In this document: piece by piece, positions 18,676-30,834 of the stretch
Layout of the letters: the number at the start of each line of letters is the position of its first letter
Position numbering within the stretch: position 1 is the first letter of the stretch
Source: Erwinia pyri
Lineage (GTDB): Bacteria > Pseudomonadota > Gammaproteobacteria > Enterobacterales > Enterobacteriaceae
Direction: 5' to 3'
NCBI RefSeq assembly: GCF_030758455.1
Contig: NZ_CP132353.1
Span: 3,596,001-3,660,000, forward strand
DNA: 64,000 nucleotides
Notes under the pieces: generated by a model
Database searches by the model: none
Told to the model about the DNA's origin: nothing
What the model saw: only the letters and a program-made list of their open reading frames with translations
Translations under genes and position numbers: made by a program

Positions 18676-21600
18676 TTAGTCAAACTCCAGTTCCACCTGC
18701 TCCGACCCTATCAGCGACCGCAATTCATTTAATAAACGATCGCTGGGCGACACGCGCCACGCTGCGCCAAAGCGCAGCTTCGCCCGCGCATCCTCTCTCT
18801 GATAGTAGAGATGTACCGGAATGGTCCCAGAACGATGGGGTTCCAGGGATTGACGGAGACGGTTCAAAAGCTGGTCATCAATTTGCCTGTCCGTCAGCGA
18901 GATAGCAAGCCCGCGTGCATATTTTTCACGGGCTTCATCAATGTCCATCACATCGCGGGCGGTCATTTTGAGCCCCCCGCTGAAGTCATCGAAGCTGACC
19001 TGTCCGCTGACGATCAGGATACGGTCTTTTTCCAGCAGATGCTGGAACTTGTCTAACGCATCTGTAAATAACATCACTTCAAGCCGACCAGAGCGGTCGT
19101 CCAGCGTACAGATGCCAATCCGGTTACCGCGTTTTGTTACCATCACGCGGGCCGCCACCACCAAACCGACAGCCATGGTCATTTTGCCACGGTCGGTTGG
19201 GTGCATGTCTTTCAGGCGCATTCCACCCACGTAGCGCTCGATCTCTTTCAGATACTGATTGATCGGGTGCCCGGTTAAGTAAAGCCCTAATGTTTCTCTC
19301 TCGCCATCAAGCTGAACCTGTTCAGGCCACGGCGTGACGTCGGCATACGACTTTTCAATGTGTTCCGGCTCTTCCGCCAGTACGCCAAACATATCTGCCT
19401 GGCCAATCGCCTCTGCTTTGGCATGCTGATCCGCAGCCTTGAGCGCTTCTGGCAGCGCGCTCATCAGCGCGGCGCGATGCGGCCCCAGGCGGTCAAACGC
19501 GCCAGACATGATCAGTTTCTCTAACACGCGGCGGTTAAGCTTTTTGGTATCAGTGCGTGCGCAGAGATCGAACAGCTCGCGGAAATAGCCATCCTGATTA
19601 CGGGCTTCGATAATGGCTTCAATCGGCCCTTCACCCACGCCTTTAATCGCCCCGATACCGTACACGATTTCACCGTCGTCATTAACGTGAAACTGATACA
19701 GGCCGGAGTTGATATCCGGCGGCAGCACTTTCAGCCCCATGCGCCAGCACTCATCTACCAGCCCCACCACCTTCTCGGTGTTATCCATATCGGCGGTCAT
19801 TACCGCCGCCATAAACTCGGCAGGATAGTGGGCCTTCAGCCACAGCGTCTGGTAGGAAACCAGCGCATAGGCGGCAGAGTGGGATTTGTTAAAACCGTAA
19901 CCGGCAAACTTTTCTACCAGATCGAAGATTTTAATCGCCAGTTCGCCATCTATTCCGCGAGATTTGGCACCATCTTCAAAGCCCCCGCGCTGCTTGGCCA
20001 TCTCCACCGGGTTCTTTTTACCCATGGCGCGACGGAGCATATCTGCGCCGCCCAGGCTGTATCCTGCCAGCACCTGAGCAATCTGCATGACCTGTTCCTG
20101 ATAGAGGATGATGCCATACGTCGGCTCCAGCACCGGCTTCAGCGACTCATGCTGCCACTGAATATCGGGATAGGAGATCGCCTCACGGCCATGCTTACGG
20201 TCGATAAAGTTATCTACCATGCCGGACTGCAGCGGGCCGGGACGGAACAGCGCCACCAGGGCGATCATATCCTCAAAGCAGTCGGGCTTAAGACGCTTAA
20301 TCAGATCTTTCATGCCGCGCGATTCAAGCTGGAATACCGCTGTGGTTTCCGAGCGCTGCAGCATATCGAAACTTTTTTTATCTTCAAGCGGAATGGCCGC
20401 GATATCGATCGGCGGCTCGCCCTGCTTCTTACGCCGGGCGTTAATCATCTCCAGCGCCCAGTCGATGATGGTCAGCGTACGCAAGCCCAGGAAGTCAAAC
20501 TTCACCAGCCCGGCATATTCCACATCATTCTTGTCAAACTGGGTAACCGGATGATTACCGTTTTCATCACAATAGAGCGGCGCGAAATCGGTAATTTGCG
20601 TGGGGGCAATAACCACCCCTCCGGCGTGCTTACCGGCGTTACGCGTAACCCCTTCCAGCTTACGCGCCATATCAATCAGCGCTTTAACTTCTTCATCAGC
20701 TTCGTAAATTTCCGGCAGCTGAGGCTCGGCCGCGAACGCTTTTTCCAGCGTCATCCCCGGATCCGGCGGGATCAGCTTGGAGATGCGATCGACAAAGCCA
20801 TAGGGGTGACCCAGCACGCGGCCAACGTCACGGATAACCGCTTTAGCCGCCATGGTACCGAAAGTAATGATCTGCGATACCGCTTTACGTCCGTACATCT
20901 CCGCAACGTGCTCAATCACCAGATCGCGCTTCTCCATGCAGAAGTCGACGTCGAAGTCGGGCATCGAGACGCGTTCCGGGTTCAGGAAACGTTCAAACAG
21001 CAGGTCAAACTCCAGCGGATCGAGGTCGGTGATTTTCAGCGCGTAGGCCACCAGCGACCCGGCACCAGAACCACGGCCCGGCCCTACCGGCACGTCGTTA
21101 TCCTTGGACCACTGGATAAACTCCATCACGATCAGGAAGTAGCCGGGGAAGCCCATCTGGTTGATAACGTTAAGCTCAAGCTCAAGGCGCTCATCATATT
21201 CCGGCCGTTTTTCCGCGCGAACGGTTTCATCCGGGAACAGGAACTCAAGACGCTCTTCCAGGCCTTCACGCGACTTCATAACCAGGAAATCTTCCGTGCT
21301 CATATCCCCCGTAGGGAACTGCGGCAGGAAGTATTCACCCAGGCGGATGGTCACGTTACAACGCTTAGCAATCTCTACGCTGTTTTGCAGCGCTTCAGGG
21401 ATGTCTGAGAAGAGCTCGCACATCTCCTCTTCAGTACGCAGATATTGCTGAGGACTGTAGTTTTTCGGCCGTTTAGGATCGTCCAGCGTAAAGCCGTCGT
21501 GGATCGCCACGCGAATTTCGTGCGCGTCGTAATCCCCCTCTTCCAGGAAACAGACCTCATTGGTGGCCACCACGGGAATACCGTGAGCAATGGCCAGATC

Positions 21601-22158
21601 CACCGCAGCATGCACCCAGGTCTCTTCATCCGGACGCCCGGTACGGATCAATTCCAGATAGTAGCTCTCCGGGAAATGCTCCTGATAGAAGGCCAGGCAC
21701 TCCCCTACCTGCGCATGGTTGCCGCGCAGCAGCATCTGGCCGACGTCGCCGCGTCTGCCGCCTGAAAGCAGGATTAGCCCCTCTTTCAGCTCAATCAGCC
21801 AGTCACGATCGATGATCGGCCCGGCCGCGCCATAGCCACGCTGGTACGCTTTGGAAATCAGCAGCGTCAGATTCTGGTAACCCGTGTTATTCGCAGCGAG
21901 CACCGTGAGCTGCGCCAGCTCGTCGCCCATCGCCTCAGAACTGACTTTGAAATCTGCGCCAATAATCGGTTTCACGCCCTGCGCGTGCGCGCCACCGTAG
22001 AATTTCACCAGGCCGCACAGGTTAAGGTAATCGGTAATCCCGATCGCGGGCATGCCCATAGAGGCAGCTTTTTTCACCAACGGACCGGTTTTAGCTAATC
22101 CATCTACCATGGAGTAGTCGCTGTGCACGCGTAAATGAATAAAACGAGGTTCGGCCAT
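18676..22158 (-). CDS. dnaE: DNA polymerase III alpha subunit
   Basis: DnaE is the replicative polymerase of the chromosomal replisome. The 1160-residue length equals E. coli. It begins with the PHP domain ([14 protein letters not shown] near 8-21), followed by the C-family palm with PDFDVDF near 399-405 holding the catalytic aspartates, then fingers, an HhH region, an OB-fold ([15 protein letters not shown], about 994-1008) and the tau-binding C terminus ending in ELEFD. It lies 33 bases after rnhB and 12 before accA in the same direction. Confidence 0.98.
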   Translation of the reverse strand: MAEPRFIHLRVHSDYSMVDGLAKTGPLVKKAASMGMPAIGITDYLNLCGLVKFYGGAHAQGVKPIIGADFKVSSEAMGDELAQLTVLAANNTGYQNLTLLISKAYQRGYGAAGPIIDRDWLIELKEGLILLSGGRRGDVGQMLLRGNHAQVGECLAFYQEHFPESYYLELIRTGRPDEETWVHAAVDLAIAHGIPVVATNEVCFLEEGDYDAHEIRVAIHDGFTLDDPKRPKNYSPQQYLRTEEEMCELFSDIPEALQNSVEIAKRCNVTIRLGEYFLPQFPTGDMSTEDFLVMKSREGLEERLEFLFPDETVRAEKRPEYDERLELELNVINQMGFPGYFLIVMEFIQWSKDNDVPVGPGRGSGAGSLVAYALKITDLDPLEFDLLFERFLNPERVSMPDFDVDFCMEKRDLVIEHVAEMYGRKAVSQIITFGTMAAKAVIRDVGRVLGHPYGFVDRISKLIPPDPGMTLEKAFAAEPQLPEIYEADEEVKALIDMARKLEGVTRNAGKHAGGVVIAPTQITDFAPLYCDENGNHPVTQFDKNDVEYAGLVKFDFLGLRTLTIIDWALEMINARRKKQGEPPIDIAAIPLEDKKSFDMLQRSETTAVFQLESRGMKDLIKRLKPDCFEDMIALVALFRPGPLQSGMVDNFIDRKHGREAISYPDIQWQHESLKPVLEPTYGIILYQEQVMQIAQVLAGYSLGGADMLRRAMGKKNPVEMAKQRGGFEDGAKSRGIDGELAIKIFDLVEKFAGYGFNKSHSAAYALVSYQTLWLKAHYPAEFMAAVMTADMDNTEKVVGLVDECWRMGLKVLPPDINSGLYQFHVNDDGEIVYGIGAIKGVGEGPIEAIIEARNQDGYFRELFDLCARTDTKKLNRRVLEKLIMSGAFDRLGPHRAALMSALPEALKAADQHAKAEAIGQADMFGVLAEEPEHIEKSYADVTPWPEQVQLDGERETLGLYLTGHPINQYLKEIERYVGGMRLKDMHPTDRGKMTMAVGLVVAARVMVTKRGNRIGICTLDDRSGRLEVMLFTDALDKFQHLLEKDRILIVSGQVSFDDFSGGLKMTARDVMDIDEAREKYARGLAISLTDRQIDDQLLNRLRQSLEPHRSGTIPVHLYYQREDARAKLRFGAAWRVSPSDRLLNELRSLIGSEQVELEFD

Positions 22159-22191
22159 ATCGGGATCCCACTTAAGACTGAGGGGTGAAAA

Positions 22192-22815
22192 TTACAGAAT
22201 CTGTCCGGCTGATGCCGCTACTTCCGCATCCAGTATCGCATTTCTCACCGGCGCAAAACTGCGACGGTGGTGCGGGGTGACGCCATGAAGCGCCAGTCTC
22301 TCCATATGCAGCGCAGTCGGATAACCTTTATGCCGGGCAAAACCGTACTCCGGGAATTGCAGGTCCAGCTCGGCCATCTCCCTGTCGCGCGTCACTTTCG
22401 CAATAATTGAGGCCGCGCTGATTTCACGCACCAGGCTGTCGCCTTTTACCACGGCCTGAGCAGGCATGGCCAGCGCCGGGCAGCGATTGCCGTCAATCAG
22501 GACGAAATCAGGTGTGATATGCAGACCGGCTACCGCCCGCTGCATCGCCAGCATGGTGGCATGCAGAATATTAAGCTGGTCGATCTCTTCCGGCTCGGCG
22601 CGCCCCAGGCTCCAGCTTAACGCTTTTTCGGTGATCTCATCAAACAGTGCCAGACGACGCTTTTCCGAGAGTTTTTTGGAGTCGGCCAGGCCAACAATCG
22701 GTCTGGCAGGATCGAGGATCACCGCAGCGGTAACGACTGCGCCAACCAGCGGTCCGCGCCCTACTTCGTCTACGCCCGCAATGCAGGTGGCCACAGGATA
22801 GATAAAGTCACTCAT
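22192..22815 (-). CDS. rnhB: Ribonuclease HII
   Basis: RNase HII cuts RNA in RNA-DNA hybrids and starts removal of single ribonucleotides from DNA. The 207-residue protein has the active-site [10 protein letters not shown] at residues 14-23 (D16, E17), the acidic DSKKLS motif near 45-50, and later aspartates in VLIDGNRCP (about 105-113). Its ATG overlaps the lpxB stop by four bases (ATGA), so it should be coupled to lpxB. The position is the same as in E. coli. Confidence 0.96.
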   Translation of the reverse strand: MSDFIYPVATCIAGVDEVGRGPLVGAVVTAAVILDPARPIVGLADSKKLSEKRRLALFDEITEKALSWSLGRAEPEEIDQLNILHATMLAMQRAVAGLHITPDFVLIDGNRCPALAMPAQAVVKGDSLVREISAASIIAKVTRDREMAELDLQFPEYGFARHKGYPTALHMERLALHGVTPHHRRSFAPVRNAILDAEVAASAGQIL

Positions 22816-23957
22816 GGACAGAGCTCCAGTACGGCTGCCGCGGCCTGCTCATCGGCATTCCAGCGGATTTGATGGTGAAGCTCGGTAAAGGTAGCCAGCA
22901 ACTGGTCACGGGTTTCGCCTTCGGCCAGCAACGGCTCCAGCGCCGCGGCAAGCTGCTCAGGCTGACACTCATCCTGCAACAGTTCTTTCACCAGCTCGCG
23001 CCCTGCCAGCAGGTTAGGCAGCGACACATAATCCGTTTTCACCAGACGCTTTGCCAGCCAGAAGGTAAAGGGCTTCATGCGGTAACCCACCACCATCGGA
23101 CATTTGGCAAGCATACACTCCAGCGCGGCGGTACCTGATGCCAGCAAGGCTGCATCGCTGGCGATCATCGCCTGGCGACCTTTGCCATCCAGTAAATGCA
23201 TGGGCAGATCGGGTGCGACCTCAGCCTTAATGCGTTCAAACTGTTCACGACGGCGTGGGTTTACCAACGGCACCACGATCTCCAGATCCGGCCATTTTTT
23301 CCGCAGGATCACCGCCGTTCTCAGGAAGTCCGCGCTGAGCATCTCAACTTCAGCATTGCGGCTGCCGGGCAGCAGAGCAAGGCAAGGTGTGCCCTCGGCA
23401 ATCCCCAGCTCCCGCCGCGCTGCCTGTTTATCTGGCTGGACAGGCATCGCATCGGCCATGGTATGCCCGATGAAACGGCACGGCACGTTGAAGCGATCGT
23501 AGAAGGCTTTTTCAAACGGCAAAAAGGCCAGCACCAGATCGGTTGAGCGGCCAATTTTAAATACGCGCTTCTGTCGCCAGGCCCAGACAGAGGGGCTGAC
23601 GTAATGAATAGTGCGAATGCCCTTCTGCTTGAGGCGCCCTTCAAGCGTGATATTGAAATCAGGTGCATCAATGCCGACGAACACATCGGGTTGCAGCTCG
23701 GTGAAACGCTGCGTCAAATCGCGGCGAATTTTCAGCAGCCGGGGCAGACGTTCAACCACCTCGACAATGCCCATCACTGCCAGCTCTTCCATCTCATACC
23801 AGGCTTCACAGCCTTCGGCCTGCATCAGCGGCCCCGCGACGCCTACAAATCGGGTGTCGGGGTGCTTCTCTTTCAGCGCGCGAATAAGACCGGCACCAAG
23901 AATATCGCCGGAGGTTTCTCCGGCGACAAGGGCAATCGTTAAAGGATGCTTTGGCAT
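22812..23957 (-). CDS. lpxB: Lipid-A-disaccharide synthase
   Basis: LpxB joins UDP-2,3-diacylglucosamine and lipid X into the disaccharide backbone of lipid A, at the inner face of the inner membrane. The 381-residue protein is a GT19 glycosyltransferase with two Rossmann-like halves: the N-terminal [15 protein letters not shown] near 11-25 and the donor-site [11 protein letters not shown] near 193-203. The length is almost that of E. coli (382). It starts three bases after lpxA and overlaps rnhB. Confidence 0.97.
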   Translation of the reverse strand: MPKHPLTIALVAGETSGDILGAGLIRALKEKHPDTRFVGVAGPLMQAEGCEAWYEMEELAVMGIVEVVERLPRLLKIRRDLTQRFTELQPDVFVGIDAPDFNITLEGRLKQKGIRTIHYVSPSVWAWRQKRVFKIGRSTDLVLAFLPFEKAFYDRFNVPCRFIGHTMADAMPVQPDKQAARRELGIAEGTPCLALLPGSRNAEVEMLSADFLRTAVILRKKWPDLEIVVPLVNPRRREQFERIKAEVAPDLPMHLLDGKGRQAMIASDAALLASGTAALECMLAKCPMVVGYRMKPFTFWLAKRLVKTDYVSLPNLLAGRELVKELLQDECQPEQLAAALEPLLAEGETRDQLLATFTELHHQIRWNADEQAAAAVLELCP

Positions 23958-23960
23958 GAG

Positions 23961-24749
23961 TTAACGAATCAGACCCCGCGTGGAGCGCGTGAAGAAGTCG
24001 TAGAAAGGCTGCACTTCCGGATGCTGCCGCGCAATCTCTTCGATTTCAGGCTTGGCTTCATCCAGCGTTTTGCCGCTGCGGTAAAGAACCTTATACGCGT
24101 TACGGATCGCGTGTAGCGCTTCCTTACTGTATCCACGACGCTGCAGGCCCACCAGGTTGATGCCAAATGGTGTAGCGTGGTTGCCCTGGGCGATCACAAA
24201 TGGCGGCACATCCTGAGCAACGCCAGAGCAGCCGCCGACCATGACGTGCGCGCCGATAATGCAGAACTGATGAACGGCTGTCATCCCACCAATAATGGCA
24301 AAATCATCCACTACCACATGCCCGCCCAGCGTTGCGTTGTTGGCGAGGATACAGCGATCGCCAATGATGCAGTCGTGGGCAACATGAGCATTGACCATCA
24401 ACAGGTTATCGCTGCCGACTTTGGTCAGTCCTTCAGCCTGAGCGGTACCACGATGAATGGTGACGCTCTCACGAATGCTGTTGCGGTCGCCCACCTCAAC
24501 GCGAGTAGGCTCACCAGCATATTTCAAATCCTGGTTAGCTTCACCGATGGTGGCGAACTGATAGATGGTATTGTCTTTGCCAATACGGGTATGACCATTG
24601 ATCACCACATGAGACTTGAGAACGGTACCTTCCCCAATCTCAACGTTCGCCCCAATAAAGCAGAAGGGACCGATGTGGACACGAGCGCCAATAGTGGCGC
24701 CCTCTTCAATGACGGAACTTGGATGGATTACAGCAGTTTCATCAATCAC
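23961..24749 (-). CDS. lpxA: UDP-N-acetylglucosamine acyltransferase
   Basis: LpxA performs the first committed acyl transfer of lipid A synthesis, from hydroxymyristoyl-ACP to UDP-GlcNAc. The 262-residue protein equals E. coli in length. Hexapeptide repeats of the left-handed beta helix run through about residue 190, with catalytic H125 in HVAHDCIIG, and a helical C-terminal domain follows. The start is GTG, as in E. coli. It begins three bases after fabZ and ends three bases before lpxB. Confidence 0.97.
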   Translation of the reverse strand: MIDETAVIHPSSVIEEGATIGARVHIGPFCFIGANVEIGEGTVLKSHVVINGHTRIGKDNTIYQFATIGEANQDLKYAGEPTRVEVGDRNSIRESVTIHRGTAQAEGLTKVGSDNLLMVNAHVAHDCIIGDRCILANNATLGGHVVVDDFAIIGGMTAVHQFCIIGAHVMVGGCSGVAQDVPPFVIAQGNHATPFGINLVGLQRRGYSKEALHAIRNAYKVLYRSGKTLDEAKPEIEEIARQHPEVQPFYDFFTRSTRGLIR

Positions 24750-24752
24750 GGA

Positions 24753-25208
24753 TTATGACTCCCGGCTGCGGGCACACATCATCGTTGCTTCGCAGACAAT
24801 TTTACCGTCTACGGTCGCCACGCCTTTAAAGCGCGTCAGACCACGGCGGGTTTTCTCGAAGGTGACTTCCATGATCATCTGATCGCCAGGCACCACTGGA
24901 CGCTTAAAGCGTGCATCGTCAATACCGGCAAAATAGTACAGCTCACCCGGTTCCAGTTTACCCACGCTTTTAAACGCAAGGATGCCGGTTGCCTGAGCCA
25001 TAGCTTCTAAAATCAGTACGCCTGGGAAAATCGGTTTACCAGGGAAATGGCCCTGGAAAAACGGTTCGTTAACCGATACGTTTTTTACCGCGCGAAGGAA
25101 CTTGTGCTCTTCAAACTCGAGTACGCGATCGACCAGCAGAAACGGATAGCGGTGCGGCAGCAGTTCAATAATCTCTTCAATTTTCAGAGTATGAGTTTCA
25201 GTAGTCAA
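24753..25208 (-). CDS. fabZ: 3-hydroxyacyl-ACP dehydratase FabZ
   Basis: FabZ dehydrates 3-hydroxyacyl-ACP in fatty-acid elongation and competes with LpxA and LpxD for hydroxymyristoyl-ACP. The 151-residue hot-dog fold protein has catalytic H54 (in [12 protein letters not shown]) and E68 (in ILEAMAQ). The start is TTG, as in E. coli, with AGGAAGAG just upstream. A weak start may help keep FabZ low relative to lipid A enzymes; that is inference. A 168-base gap with a stem-loop separates it from lpxD. Confidence 0.97.
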   Translation of the reverse strand: MTTETHTLKIEEIIELLPHRYPFLLVDRVLEFEEHKFLRAVKNVSVNEPFFQGHFPGKPIFPGVLILEAMAQATGILAFKSVGKLEPGELYYFAGIDDARFKRPVVPGDQMIMEVTFEKTRRGLTRFKGVATVDGKIVCEATMMCARSRES

Positions 25209-25250
25209 AATACTCTTCCTGTCCTAAAAATTCTGATGGCATCAATAACA

Positions 25251-25285
25251 CGGCCTGCAAAGATCGTAAGATCACTCGCAGGCCG
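25251..25285 (-). other. Intercistronic stem-loop between lpxD and fabZ
   Basis: CGGCCTGC (25251-25258) pairs perfectly with GCAGGCCG (25278-25285), with a smaller GATC/GATC pairing inside the loop. There is no T tract on either side, so it is not a simple intrinsic terminator. It could protect or process the mRNA between lpxD and the TTG-started fabZ. Confidence 0.6.
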
Positions 25286-25376
25286 CAAATCAGTTTCCGT
25301 GCGCAAGCCTTCCCTGCTTAGCTTTCTAATTCTACCCTAAGGGTACTGAAGGCTGCTCAGGCTGCTGGCAAGGCGT

Positions 25377-26399
25377 TTAGTCTTTGTCGACTTTACGCTC
25401 GATGGCTTTTAAGCGTTTGCTTATTTCATCGATATTCATGACCAGCGCGGCCGTTTTGCGCCAGGCTTTGTTGGGTTGCAGCGGAATCCCGGAGGAGTAT
25501 ACCCCAGGTTCGGTAATTGGTCGCATGACCATTCCCATTCCGGTGACCGTCACTTTGTCACAAATTTCCATGTGGCCATTAATGACGCTTGCACCGCCAA
25601 TCATGCAGTAGCGGCCGATTTTCAGGCTACCAGCCATGATGACGCCACCCGCAACCGCGGTATTGTCGCCAATCACAACGTTATGTGCAATCTGGCACTG
25701 GTTATCAATGATAACACCATTCCCGATCTGAGTGTTATCCAACGCACCGCGATCGATAGTGGTACAGGCACCGATTTCTACCCGATCGCCAATGATTACG
25801 GTACCCAACTGCGGGATCTTCACCCAGTTGCCGCGATCGTTGGCGTAACCAAAACCGTCCGCGCCGATCACCGTGCCGGACTGGATCAGGCAGTATTCGC
25901 CAATCTGAATTTCATGGTACACAGAGACATTCGCCCACAGACGGCTGCCTTTACCAATGCGGGTATTCTTCCCGATAAAACAGCCGGCGCCAATGACCAC
26001 GTTATCGCCCAGCTCTACGCCAGATTCGATAACGGCATTCGCCCCGACAGAAACATGCTGACCCAGCTTAGCGCTGGCATCGATCACCGCGCTGGGCGCG
26101 ATGTTAGTGGCCGGCTGCGGGGTAGTGTCCAGAATCTGCGCCATGCGGGCATAGGTCAGATAAGGATCTTTTACCACCAGCGCAGCACCCTGAGCGCATT
26201 CCAGATCCGCAGCCAAAAGCACCACGGCAGAGGCCTTACAGGTGACGAGCTGCTCGCGGTAACGGCTGTTAGAGAGAAAAGTGATTTGACCGGATTGGGC
26301 GGATTGCATAGAAGCAATGCCGGAGATGACGAGGTCGCCATCTCCGTGCAATTCTGCATCCAACTGCTGGGCTAAATCAGCCAGTCGAATTGATGACAT
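25377..26399 (-). CDS. lpxD: UDP-3-O-(3-hydroxymyristoyl)glucosamine N-acyltransferase
   Basis: LpxD adds the N-linked hydroxymyristoyl chain in the third step of lipid A synthesis. The 340-residue protein (E. coli 341) has an N-terminal uridine-binding domain (about 1-100), a long hexapeptide beta-helix (about 100-300) with catalytic histidine in [11 protein letters not shown] near residue 239, and a C-terminal helix ending in [11 protein letters not shown]. It begins three bases after skp. Confidence 0.97.
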   Translation of the reverse strand: MSSIRLADLAQQLDAELHGDGDLVISGIASMQSAQSGQITFLSNSRYREQLVTCKASAVVLLAADLECAQGAALVVKDPYLTYARMAQILDTTPQPATNIAPSAVIDASAKLGQHVSVGANAVIESGVELGDNVVIGAGCFIGKNTRIGKGSRLWANVSVYHEIQIGEYCLIQSGTVIGADGFGYANDRGNWVKIPQLGTVIIGDRVEIGACTTIDRGALDNTQIGNGVIIDNQCQIAHNVVIGDNTAVAGGVIMAGSLKIGRYCMIGGASVINGHMEICDKVTVTGMGMVMRPITEPGVYSSGIPLQPNKAWRKTAALVMNIDEISKRLKAIERKVDKD

Positions 26400-26402
26400 C
26401 GA

Positions 26403-26900
26403 TTATTTAACCTGTTTCAGAACATCAGCAGTGATGTCTTTAGATTTAGCTGCATACGCCACGGCGTTAGCATCAACAACGACATCGTAGCCTTCATCAT
26501 CTGCAACTTTCTGCACGGCATCCTGAATACGGCTCAGGATTTTATTGCGCTCTTCTGCCTGACGACGACGGTTATCCTGCTCGAAAGCCTGAGCTTTAGA
26601 AGAGAAGGCTTCACGCTGCGCCATCACGTCTTTTTCCATGCGGCTGCGTTCGCTGGCCTTCATGGTAGAGCCGTCACGCTGCAGACGCTGCATCTTGGTT
26701 TGCAGATCGCGCTCCATACCCTGCAGTTCAGTTGCACGGCCTTTGAACTCGTTTTCAAGCTGTTTCGCAACTGTCGCACGCGCCGGTAACTGTTGGAAAA
26801 TGCTGGAAACGTTCACCACTGCAATCTTATCTGCAGCCTGAGCACCAGCGGAAACCGCCAGAGCAATTGAGAGGCCTGCGGCACACAACAACTTTTTCAC
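26403..26900 (-). CDS. skp: Periplasmic chaperone Skp
   Basis: Skp is a trimeric jellyfish-shaped chaperone that holds unfolded outer-membrane proteins on the way to BamA. The 165-residue precursor (E. coli 161) has a signal peptide ending near AQA-AD (about residue 22) and long charged coiled-coil arms (about 45-125) rich in Lys, Arg, Glu and Gln. The start is GTG with AAGGAG upstream, as in E. coli. It lies between bamA (119-base gap) and lpxD. Confidence 0.96.
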   Translation of the reverse strand: MKKLLCAAGLSIALAVSAGAQAADKIAVVNVSSIFQQLPARATVAKQLENEFKGRATELQGMERDLQTKMQRLQRDGSTMKASERSRMEKDVMAQREAFSSKAQAFEQDNRRRQAEERNKILSRIQDAVQKVADDEGYDVVVDANAVAYAAKSKDITADVLKQVK

Positions 26901-27019
26901 TATAAACTCCTTACCATCAACGTTTGTGTCTGAGACACATGTGTTGCGCGTTAAGGCAACCGCACAGGTTGCCTTTAAACGGCGCGATACTCACTTAGAA
27001 GCTTCCTTGCTGAACCGCG

Positions 27020-29422
27020 TTACCAGGTTTTACCAATGTTAAACTGGAACTGTTCGGCTTTATCTCCATCATACTTTTTGAACGGCTGGGCGTAAGAGAA
27101 GACCAGCGGCCCCAGCGGAGACATCCACTGCAGCGCCAGACCAGCCGACATACGGATATTACCTGGGTCACTGTAGTCAGGAATGCCGGCTGCACGCGTA
27201 TCAGCGGTGTTTTCCCACTTGGTGTCCCACACTGTACCGGCATCAACAAACAGCGATGTCCGCACAGAGTTTGCATATTTCTCGCTCAGGAACGGCGTCG
27301 GGGTGATCAGCTCTGCACTGGCTGTAGCCATGGCGTTACCGCCAACCGCATCGTTAGAATCACACAGTACGCCGGTTGAGCAGGTGTCTGAGTTATTGTT
27401 GTAGTAAGCCGCTTTTGGACCAATGGTATTTGAGCGGAAACCACGTACGGTGCTGGAACCACCGGCATAGAAGTTCTCATAGAACGGCAGTTCTTTGCCG
27501 CTCAGGCCCTCGCCGTATCCGACTTTACCGCGACCCAACAGCACCCAGGTACGATCCTGATTCAGCGGCACATACTGCTGCGTGTCCAGCGTCGCTTTGT
27601 AGAAGGCGTTATCGGAGCCAGGGATAGTCACTTTACCGTTCAGGTTGGTACGGTTACCGGCCGTTGGGAAGAATCCGCGGTCCAGGTTGTTGTATGTCCA
27701 ACCGTAGTTAAAGGTAAAGTCATCGGCAGCATAATCAGCATCGCTGTTGCGATCCGGGTTCTGACCCACAGAGTTCAGATAGCGGAACATCGCCACCTGC
27801 GGCTGCATGTTGGAGAGGTCGTTATGAACATAGCCCAGACCCACACGCAACGTGTTGTTTTCGTTTACCGGGAAGCCCAGCGTACCGTCTAAACCATAAC
27901 TTTTGTTGGTATAGTCAGAGAGGTCAGCGTCATCCGCTTTAAAGTCGTTATAGAAGACGCGTCCGCCGAGGCTCACACCATCGACCGTGAAGTACGGGTC
28001 GGTCAGTGAGAATTCAGCATAGGTCTGATAATCATTTTTCGTGCCGCTGATGCCGACGGTATTACCGGTGCCGAGCCAGTTTTCCTGGGTCACGCCAACC
28101 TGGAAGCTCACGCCACTTTCCGTGCCGTAGCCGACGCCAAAGTTGAAGGTACCGGTGTTACGCTCTTTCACCTTATAGACCACGTCAACCTGATCCGGCG
28201 AACCCGGCACGCGCTGCGTATCGGTATCTACCGTTTCAAAATAGCCGGTACGGTTCAGACGCTCTTTGCCCTGATCGACCAGGTCGCTGCCCAGCCAGGC
28301 GCCTTCCATCTGGCGCATTTCGCGGCGCAGGACGGAATCTTTCGAGGTGTCATTCCCTTCAAAGCGCACTTTACGCACGTAGTAGCGGTTGCCCGCATCG
28401 ACGTTGACGTGCAGCTTCACGGTTTTATCGGCATCGTTGATTTCTGGCTGCGTCACTACGCGTGGATACGCATAGCCGTAACGGCCCAGCATCTTCTTGA
28501 TGTCATCTTCCATTTTGGTCACTTTGGCGCCGTTATAGAGCTCGCCTGGCTTAACCTTAGTCAGCGTTTCCACTTCCGCTGAGTGGCCCGCCATGCTGCC
28601 GTTAACCACAACGCCGGAAAGCTTGTACTGATCGCCTTCGGTGATATTGATGGTGATGTAGATGCCTTTTTTATCCGGCGTCAGGCTGACCTGCGTCGAA
28701 TCGATATTGAAACGGGCATAGCCGCGGTCCAGGTAGAAGCTGCGCAGGGTTTCAAGGTCACCGGCCAGCTTTTGCTTCTGGTACTTACGATCGCCTACCA
28801 CGTTCCACCACGGTACTTCATCACGCAGCTGGAAGCGGGAGATCAGCTCATCAGACGAGAAAGCCTTGTTGCCCACTACGTTGATTTGCTGGATCTTGGC
28901 AGAGACGCCTTCGGTAAAGACCAGCTTCAGGTCTACGCGGTTACGCGGCAGAGGAGTAACCACCGCCTTTACGCTGGCGCTGTATTTACCCACGCTGTAG
29001 TAGAAGTCCTCCAGCCCCTTCTCAATGGAAGAGATGGTGGTGCGGTCCAGGGCTTCGCCCACGCGCACGCCAGAGGCTTCCAGATTCTGCTTCAGCATGT
29101 CATCTTTCACCGCTTTGTTACCGGAGAAGGTGATGCTGGCAATCGTCGGGCGCTCTTTGACCTGAACGATCAGCGTATCGCCGTCGCGCAGGACCTGTAC
29201 GTCTTCGAAGTTTCCGGTCGCGAAGAGAGCACGAATAGTATTACTGATATCATCATCGGAGACGGTGTCTCCCACGCGGACAGGCATACTCAGCAATGCC
29301 GCGCCGACGGCGACTCGCTGCAGGCCTTCGAAATGAATATCCTTCACTACGAAGCCGTCTGCCGCGTATACGGTAGCGCTGCTAAACAGCAGCGACGCTA
29401 TGAGCAACTTTTTCATCGCCAT
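27020..29422 (-). CDS. bamA: Outer-membrane protein assembly factor BamA
   Basis: BamA is the Omp85 core of the machine that folds and inserts beta-barrels into the outer membrane. The 800-residue precursor (E. coli 810) has a signal peptide cleaved near YAADG (about residue 20), five POTRA domains (about 24-420) and a 16-strand barrel. The loop-6 VRGF motif is near residue 650 and the last strand ends in QFNIGKTW with a C-terminal aromatic. The ten-residue deficit falls in the barrel loops, which vary most. rseP lies upstream with a 54-base gap. Confidence 0.98.
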   Translation of the reverse strand: MAMKKLLIASLLFSSATVYAADGFVVKDIHFEGLQRVAVGAALLSMPVRVGDTVSDDDISNTIRALFATGNFEDVQVLRDGDTLIVQVKERPTIASITFSGNKAVKDDMLKQNLEASGVRVGEALDRTTISSIEKGLEDFYYSVGKYSASVKAVVTPLPRNRVDLKLVFTEGVSAKIQQINVVGNKAFSSDELISRFQLRDEVPWWNVVGDRKYQKQKLAGDLETLRSFYLDRGYARFNIDSTQVSLTPDKKGIYITINITEGDQYKLSGVVVNGSMAGHSAEVETLTKVKPGELYNGAKVTKMEDDIKKMLGRYGYAYPRVVTQPEINDADKTVKLHVNVDAGNRYYVRKVRFEGNDTSKDSVLRREMRQMEGAWLGSDLVDQGKERLNRTGYFETVDTDTQRVPGSPDQVDVVYKVKERNTGTFNFGVGYGTESGVSFQVGVTQENWLGTGNTVGISGTKNDYQTYAEFSLTDPYFTVDGVSLGGRVFYNDFKADDADLSDYTNKSYGLDGTLGFPVNENNTLRVGLGYVHNDLSNMQPQVAMFRYLNSVGQNPDRNSDADYAADDFTFNYGWTYNNLDRGFFPTAGNRTNLNGKVTIPGSDNAFYKATLDTQQYVPLNQDRTWVLLGRGKVGYGEGLSGKELPFYENFYAGGSSTVRGFRSNTIGPKAAYYNNNSDTCSTGVLCDSNDAVGGNAMATASAELITPTPFLSEKYANSVRTSLFVDAGTVWDTKWENTADTRAAGIPDYSDPGNIRMSAGLALQWMSPLGPLVFSYAQPFKKYDGDKAEQFQFNIGKTW

Positions 29423-29476
29423 CGTTGTTATGCATTCTTCCTAACTGGTTCTCACGGTCAGCGGGCACCAGGCCTG

Positions 29477-30826
29477 CTAAAGACGTGAGAAATCATTGAA
29501 TAGTGCAAGCCCCATTAACAGCACCAGCAATATAGAGCCAATGCGATAACTGAAGTCCTGAACTCGCTCAGACACCGGCCCACCTTTGATCTTTTCGATC
29601 GCCAGGAACAGCAAATGTCCACCATCTAATACCGGCAACGGGAACAGATTGATTATCCCGAGGTTCACGCTGATCAAAGCCAGAAACATCAGGTAGTAGA
29701 TCAAACCATATTCCGCCGACATCCCAGCACCCTGGGCGATTGAAATCGGCCCGCTGAGATTGTTTAACTTCACTTCGCCGACAATCAGTTTGCCCAGCAT
29801 GTTTACCGTCAGCTTCATCAGCTGCCAGGTTTTGGCACTCGCCTCACCCACTGCGGCAAACGGGCCATACTGCCTTACCGTTTTAAATTCATCCGGCAGA
29901 GGAATAATGCGCGGGATAACCCCAGCGAACCCTTCTGCTTTGTTGCCAGGCTTCACGTCGGGCGTCAGGGTTAAGCGAACAGGGGAACCCTCTCGTTCAA
30001 CCTCTACAACCAGCGCCTGCCCCGGATTATCACGAACCAGCGCAACAAACCGCTGCCACTGCTCCACCGGCTGACCATCGACTTTAACGATCCTGTCGCC
30101 CGCTTGCAAACCCGCCTTACTTGCTGCCGAGTTCGCCTGCACTTCTGCCAGCACCGTTTCGATCTGGGGGCCGCGAGGCTGAATACCCAGCGACGCTACC
30201 GGATCCTGCTTATCCGGTTCGAACTGCCAGTTGCGCAGATCGAGCCGCTTTTCTGTGACCAGAGAAGAGCCAAATGGCGCCACGCTCAGCGTCGTTTGCT
30301 GGTCGCCAATTTTCGCCACCAGCGCCATACGCACAGCATCCCAGTCAGGCGTTTCGATACCGTCGACGGCTTTAAGTTCCATCCCAGGCGTAATTTGAGC
30401 CTCTGCTGCCTGCGATCCGCTTACTATTTCACCAACTACCGGGCGCACGCCGGGGACGCCGATGATAAACACCAGCCAGTAAGCGAAGATGGCAAACAGG
30501 AAATTGGCGATGGGCCCGGCACTGATGATGGCCGCGCGCTGCAGGACGGTTTTGTTATTGAAAGCGTGATGGCGGAGTTCTGGCGGCACGCTTTCAACAC
30601 GCTCATCGAGCATTTTGACGTAGCCGCCCAGCGGGATCAGCGCAATGACGTATTCGGTTCCCTGCTTGTCGCGGCGGCGCCACAACGCCTTACCAAATCC
30701 CACAGAGAAACGTTCAACTTTGACACCACAGCGACGGGCCACCCAGAAGTGGCCAAACTCGTGCACGGTGATCAATACGCCAAGGGCAACAATAAATGCC
30801 CCCAGGCTCCAGAGAATGCTCAGCAT
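29477..30826 (-). CDS. rseP: Site-2 metalloprotease RseP
   Basis: RseP cuts RseA within the inner membrane after DegS, releasing sigma-E, and also clears leftover signal peptides. The 449-residue protein (E. coli 450) has the zinc motif HEFGH at residues 22-26 in the first membrane span, two periplasmic PDZ domains (about 115-310), and the LDGGH motif near 401-405 in a C-terminal span. It is eight bases after cdsA and upstream of bamA. Confidence 0.97.
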   Translation of the reverse strand: MLSILWSLGAFIVALGVLITVHEFGHFWVARRCGVKVERFSVGFGKALWRRRDKQGTEYVIALIPLGGYVKMLDERVESVPPELRHHAFNNKTVLQRAAIISAGPIANFLFAIFAYWLVFIIGVPGVRPVVGEIVSGSQAAEAQITPGMELKAVDGIETPDWDAVRMALVAKIGDQQTTLSVAPFGSSLVTEKRLDLRNWQFEPDKQDPVASLGIQPRGPQIETVLAEVQANSAASKAGLQAGDRIVKVDGQPVEQWQRFVALVRDNPGQALVVEVEREGSPVRLTLTPDVKPGNKAEGFAGVIPRIIPLPDEFKTVRQYGPFAAVGEASAKTWQLMKLTVNMLGKLIVGEVKLNNLSGPISIAQGAGMSAEYGLIYYLMFLALISVNLGIINLFPLPVLDGGHLLFLAIEKIKGGPVSERVQDFSYRIGSILLVLLMGLALFNDFSRL

Positions 30827-30834
30827 AACGTCCC

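Noticed and set aside
19687..21408. A 573-codon open frame on the plus strand opposite dnaE
   Set aside because: It is an antisense shadow of a GC-biased, highly conserved gene; the product shows no recognised family and there is no ribosome site.
28583..29488. A 301-codon open frame opposite bamA
   Set aside because: It is an antisense shadow of bamA with no recognisable domain.
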